In this document: in pieces, positions 59,741-64,000 of the stretch
Layout of the letters: every line of letters starts with the position of its first letter
Numbering within the stretch: the stretch's first letter is position 1
NCBI GenBank assembly: GCA_964017125.1
Contig: OZ024902.1
Span: forward strand, 38,243,836 to 38,307,835
DNA from: Flabesymbios commensalis
Taxonomy: Eukaryota > Annelida > Polychaeta > Terebellida > Flabelligeridae
Length of the DNA: 64,000 nucleotides
Reading direction: 5' to 3'
Notes under the pieces: model-generated
Told to the model about the DNA's origin: nothing
Database searches by the model: none
Seen by the model: only the letters and a program-made list of their open reading frames with translations
Program-made: the position numbers and the translations under genes

Positions 59741-59972
59741 CCCTTACTGTGCGAGGATCGACTTCAGTCGTCAAAATCCGACGTCTATAGTTGTCAGATT
59801 CCAACATCTAAAGTTGATTCCCGCACCGTAAGAGTAAAACTATTTATAATGACCGTAGACACTTAACATAAGTACTCAAATCAATCACAAAAAGATAACT
59901 AAGCCATTTATGATGATTGCAAATGAAGGAAACCCTTTGGTTTCCATGGTTTATAGAAAAATAATTCAGTGG
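59741..59972 (+). mobile_element. piggyBac-like MITE, AATCTGACGTCT subtype, right end lost
   Basis: TTAA-CCCTTACTGTGCGAGG; the hairpin GTCGTCAAAATCCGACGTC... is worn. The body AATGACCGTAGACACTTAAC matches 12543. Confidence 0.7.
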
Positions 59973-60179
59973 ACCAATGGAGAGACAGCCAAACAGACAC
60001 AAAATTTAATAGCAATAGCCTCCACTGAGGCCTTGAAATAATCTTGGAATCATCAGTGTTTCCGTTGGGTAATGCCCCTCTCAAACAAATCTTTTTAAAA
60101 GCTGGAGAGGCTACTTCAATCAATTAAATAAAAACTAGATGTGACTGTTTTTGGCGTTTACATGACACAAATTCAGAGA

Positions 60180-60630
60180 GATCGCCACAATAAAAAATCT
60201 AAGTAAAAAATTACCCCTACCAGGAAATTTTTGTTTCAAGATGATCTATATCAGCCATTTTGTTTTTAATTTATTATTCCCAGAAGTTAATCAGATCATT
60301 AGAAATGCCTGAAGAACAACTGCATCAAATATGAATGCGATCCATAAGATATCGCATCCACAAGCTTTTCGTGTGCTATTCTTTCAAAATGTCCTTCGTC
60401 TGCCATCTTTTTTTTAATGGATTCTTCCCAAAAGGTAATCAAATTTGAGTGGGATCCAGCCAATGGTTAATAAGATATCGCGACCACAAGCTTTTTGGAC
60501 CTCAATTTTTTCAAAATGTCCTCCGTCAGCCATCTTGTTTTTAACTAATTCTTCCCAAAAGTTTATAAGATCATCAAAATACCCAGAGAGCCAGCATACA
60601 AAAGCTTTTTAGGCGGCCATCTTGGAAAAT
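60180..60630. repeat. Tandem array, ~140-160-bp units
   Basis: About three units with 'tcagccattttgtttttaa', TTCTTCCCAAAAGTTTATAAG and GATATCGCRACCACAAGCTTTT wording, ending GGCGGCCATCTTGG (60612). Confidence 0.65.
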
Positions 60631-61515
60631 GGTCCCTTATGGCTTGGTGCCGAAAAAAGAATTGCCCAAGCACATAGGTCAGGTCTTTAAAAAATTAATT
60701 AGTTAACTTTCTAGTAATTTTCTGATTATACTCTTTTATAATACCGGTAAGATGAAAGATGAAGTGCCACCTGAAAGTGGTGAAAACGAGTAGAATAACC
60801 CTTGCAACAAATTTAATTGGATGAATTTTGTGTTATTTTCTCTTTAAACTTATATTTCTCCCTCTTCTAAAATTAATTTCTGTTATGATTTGTGGAAGTT
60901 TTTTCCGTGTCTCTTGCTGTTTGCTTGGTATATATAGCTATCCCTGCAAGCAGGCTGTGACGGTGTAGTGATTATTGTGCCTGAAGTCAGAAAGACCTTA
61001 ACAAAAAAGCAAGATAGGTCTATTTGTGATGGTACTACATCTGAGATTCCATGAAGACCCATCAAGCCAATATTTGGATTTAGAATCAGCAAAATTCACC
61101 CATCAACTGCTTGTTTTTTGCTACTAAGTCATTGAATTTTGTTGGCATGTTTTGCACCATGGGATTCTGATCTTTCCACCAATCAGTGCTGCTAGAAGAA
61201 AGGATTAATCCTCTCTTCCTTGGAATTTTGGGCAACTAATTTGAGCAGATCGTTAAAATTTCCAAAGCTACATGTATGACAAAAATACTTCTTACACAAC
61301 AGTGGGATGAACTTCATATGCACTACAAACCAGATCACACAATAATAGTTTTATTGTGCTATTTGACCACAGCTATCATTAATATTGGTAATGTGAATTT
61401 TTTTCCAATAGCATTATATCACTCATTATATGTTCAGCTTTTTGGAGCCATCAACATGATCAACAATATTAACTTGGATAGGCCTATAATGGTGGGGTTT
61501 TTTCGTTAATGACCA
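60631..61515. other. Spacer upstream of visible NRBP exons
   Basis: No exon for the missing NRBP N-terminus and no complete repeat recognised. Confidence 0.3.
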
Positions 61516-61519
61516 TTAA

Positions 61520-61752
61520 CACTTAGAACACTAAGCTGAGAAATTTAAATTTTCGTCCACCTGAAGTTGTGTCTCGCTTAACTGCGATCCACAACTTTAA
61601 GGGACTGAAAATTTGTGTCAGTTGTGAAATTTAGGTCCCAGCATATATCAGTGTTTCAAGATTGAAAGCATATTTAATTTTTAACAACTGGTTATAAGGG
61701 TGTTAACAAAAACACAAAATGTCTACTATAGTTGACATCAGTGTTCTAAGGG
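61520..61752 (+). mobile_element. TTAA-type MITE, CACCTGAAGTTGTG hairpin with CACTTAGAACACT ends
   Basis: TTAA at 61516-61519, CACTTAGAACACTAA; right end TGTTCTAAGGG-TTAA (61753-61756). The hairpin at about 61558-61600 has GAAGTTGTGTCTCGC / GCGATCCACAACTTT. Confidence 0.8.
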
Positions 61753-61886
61753 TTAATTTGCATACTTATCATGTTTATAACACCAGCACCCAATTTGTGC
61801 AGCTATCTGTAATATAACTGGCTGAATTCCAGTGTATTATGTGAAAACTTACTTTTGGAAGGTGACAACTTTCATGATTTAAAATA

Positions 61887-62275
61887 CAGTAGAACCTGCT
61901 ATGAGCAGCCACCCTTGTGACCCAGGAAAAGAGGCCTTTTAACCTTTTCATCACCATTGCCCTGATGGAATATGCTGTTTTCCACCATCCTCCTGATCAC
62001 ACTAGTGGCTGTACACCAGGCCCCTGAGCACGTGTGGCTTACCATTATAATAGCTGGCCTCTGAGTTAGTCAGGGTCAAAAGGGTGCCAATAACTTGAGG
62101 GCAGTGGTGGTGAAGCTGGCCAGCCCTCTACAGAGGGCAGTGGTGGTGGAGAGGTTAAGGCAGGTGGCTTCTCATAGGAGGTTCATTTGTAAAGGGAATG
62201 TCATTTTGGAAATGGTCAAGTGGCATCCCATAGGAGGTTGGCTGCTCATAAGAAGGGCTGCTCATAGCAGGTTAC
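61887..62275. mobile_element. Mariner-like MITE, CAGTAGAACCTGCTATGAG ends
   Basis: TA then CAGTAGAACCTGCTATGAG; right end CTGCTCATAGCAGGTTA, terminus worn. Inside, CTCATAGGAGGTTC and CATAGGAGGTTGGCTGCTC repeat the terminal wording. Confidence 0.75.
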
Positions 62276-62689
62276 ATCTTAATACCATGTGAACCTGGGT
62301 CACAGTACCTCAAAATATAATAATTAATTATGAAAAATTGCTACAAATAACGAGGCGGCCCACGTCACAGCATGGTGAATAATATTGCTATGGGAAGAAA
62401 ATGACATTAGTAAAGCATAGTGTACACCTAGTCTGGTTGCCACCTAATCTTGATCTATTTACCGGGTATTGGGATGTTTCCCATAAACAATCCTAATTGA
62501 TCAATGCTAAAAATAAAAATATTTATCTCCAGCATCAAAGCAAAATATTGCAAATATCTGTGATAAAAGACAGCCCAAGCTTCAACTATAACTAGCAATT
62601 TCACAGTAAATCCAGAAGTAAATATCTCATTTGCATTCCTACTAGTCATGCCACAAATTCACAAAACAGCACAAATCAGTAAAATTTAA

Positions 62690-62960
62690 GAAACTAGAAA
62701 GAGTTGTTCGTTAACGAACACGAAAGCAGCCCTCCGTTATGGCCAGTCGGCCATTCAAACTTTAATATAGGCCTAGATCAGCAAATTTTCCCAAGGTTTA
62801 TTTTATATTACCGCTTTAGCTATTATGCAACATTTCCGAGATAATGAGAAAAAAACAATTTAAAAAAAAGACCGTCAGTCGCCCATTTAAGATTTTATTT
62901 CTGAAAAATTTATCATGGGTTATCCTTGTGTGAGTCCTTACATTTTGTTCTGTATGCATG
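62690..62960 (-). repeat. Inverted fragment of tandem family R4
   Basis: GGCCAGTCGGCCATTCAAAC ... AAGGTTTATTTTATATTA ... GTGTGAGTCCTTACATTTTG is the complement of the unit seen at 29100-29300. Confidence 0.6.
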
Positions 62961-63059
62961 GTACAGCTATTTTGCTTTGATTTTAAGTTGCTTAAATATT
63001 ACAAAATTACTCAAATTCAAAATAGTGGCTAGACAGCCATTTTGAAATTGTTTGCTCCC

Positions 63060-64000
63060 AAAAGATAATAAGGTCATTGACTGACATTGCTGTACATATT
63101 TGCCAAATAAAACACCTTGCCCATGGTATACTGAAGAAATTGAAATTGCGAAATAACAAAGAAGAGCTCTTGAAAAACCAGCAACACGCACGCCTCTAAA
63201 CAGATCACGGTATAGGGCTCAGGTCAACTTTTGGAATAGACTTTTATCTAAGGCTAGGTCTTAATACTATGCTAAGACACTAGAACAAAGCTCTGTAAAT
63301 TCAAAGCAGATGTGGAATTCTGTCAACAAAATACTCCATCGGGTACCAGAACACTATCTTCCGGATCATCCATCATTAAAATTGCTGGCTAACTCATTTG
63401 TTCAATATTTTGGCAAAAAAATTGAAATTATTCGTTCAAATTTTCCATCAGTTCCGCTTAAGGTCCCTGACAAAAAAATGAAATGAATCGGGCTTTAGGC
63501 CACCTTTGTGCACATATAGGCTAAACTGGGCCAGGAGAACCTCCTGAGGATGGTGAGATGATTGAGATGACACTGTCCTCCAGACACAGGATTCGAAATT
63601 CGAGCCCTGGCGGTCTGAGGCCGAGCACGCTACCTCTCGGTCACGGAGGCTCCCCACAATACTAACTTTCCCACGTGGATGGGGAAGAAACAATGTTGTT
63701 TCTTTCAAACCGCCGAGACCGGGAACCGAACCCCGGACTCTGGCGTGAAAGGCAGCGGTGCTAACCACTACCCTAGGGCCCCCGCCCAGGTCCCTGACAT
63801 TCAACCTAAGGATGTTAACTGCCCTCTATCCTGCTTTAGACCAACTACACAGGATGAGGTTAAGAAAATTATAATGTCTTCCTCAAAGGTGTGTTTCCTT
63901 CAGCTTTTAAAACTGCTCATGTGATACCGCTTTTGAAAAAGACTTTTTTAGATAAAAATGATTTGAAAAATTACAGGCCAGTTTCCAACCTTAGTTTTAT
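63060..64000 (+). mobile_element. CR1/L2-type LINE, middle part, running off the window
   Basis: Outside the nested SINE, translation gives RSRYRAQVNFWNRLLSKA, MWNSVNKILHRVPEHYLPDH, LLANSFVQYFGKKIEI, then CFRPTTQDEVKKIIMSS and, in another frame, GVFPSAFKTAHVIPLLKK and LKNYRPVSNLSF: the linker and early RT of a CR1/L2 LINE. About 30 residues normally between the last two blocks are missing and stops occur near 63150 and 63260, so this is a dead copy. The 5' limit is uncertain. Confidence 0.85.
63473..63787 (-). mobile_element. Full-length tRNA-derived SINE inserted in the LINE
   Basis: Same family as 28724-29039, inverted and highly similar. Perfect 12-bp target-site duplication AGGTCCCTGACA (63461-63472, 63788-63799). 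The LINE reading frame resumes exactly across one copy of the duplication (...VPLKVPDIQPKD...). Confidence 0.93.

Noticed and set aside
59100-64000. Missing N-terminal NRBP exons
   Set aside because: I looked on the minus strand for sequence encoding the expected PCGRW and VEVVWNEV stretches and found none, so they are not reported.

Overview
This is an AT-rich, intron-rich animal nuclear locus. It holds two multi-exon host genes, each intron or spacer packed with short repeats. The gene pair (SAS-6 and the pseudokinase NRBP), CR1/L2-type LINEs, a tRNA-derived SINE and many TTAA-flanked miniature DNA transposons point to a metazoan, most likely a marine invertebrate. The phylum cannot be fixed from the sequence alone.

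Layout. 1-4341: upstream spacer with a 160-bp tandem array and an inverted-repeat cluster. 4342-23404 (+): a complete SAS-6 gene of 15 coding exons. Every junction is GT-AG and the spliced length is 2028 nt, giving 675 residues plus stop. Intron 5 hosts a 5'-truncated LINE with a 341-residue open reverse-transcriptase frame. 23405-44635: about 21 kb with no gene that I can support, made of tandem repeats, MITEs, a LINE nested in a foldback element, a SINE nested in a tandem array, and one arm of a long dispersed repeat. 44636-59030 (-): the 3' thirteen coding exons of NRBP, 420 residues plus stop; roughly the first 110 residues are not found in the window. 59031-64000: NRBP intron or upstream sequence, ending in a CR1/L2 LINE with a SINE inside it.

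The two host genes converge tail to tail. SAS-6 builds the centriole cartwheel; NRBP is a scaffold-like pseudokinase. Nothing in the sequence links their functions.

The repeat landscape is the most striking part. (1) At least a dozen TTAA-flanked MITEs share CCC...GGG ends but carry different subterminal hairpins, as if the hairpin were an exchangeable module. (2) A 1.17-kb element at 31574-32745 has 21-bp perfect terminal inverted repeats and about ten copies of GTCACRATAGCA in both orientations. (3) Several unrelated tandem arrays all carry a CAARATGGCCGCC box. (4) About fifteen copies of a ~110-bp palindromic CCCAGCAAACAC element are scattered through both genes and the spacer.
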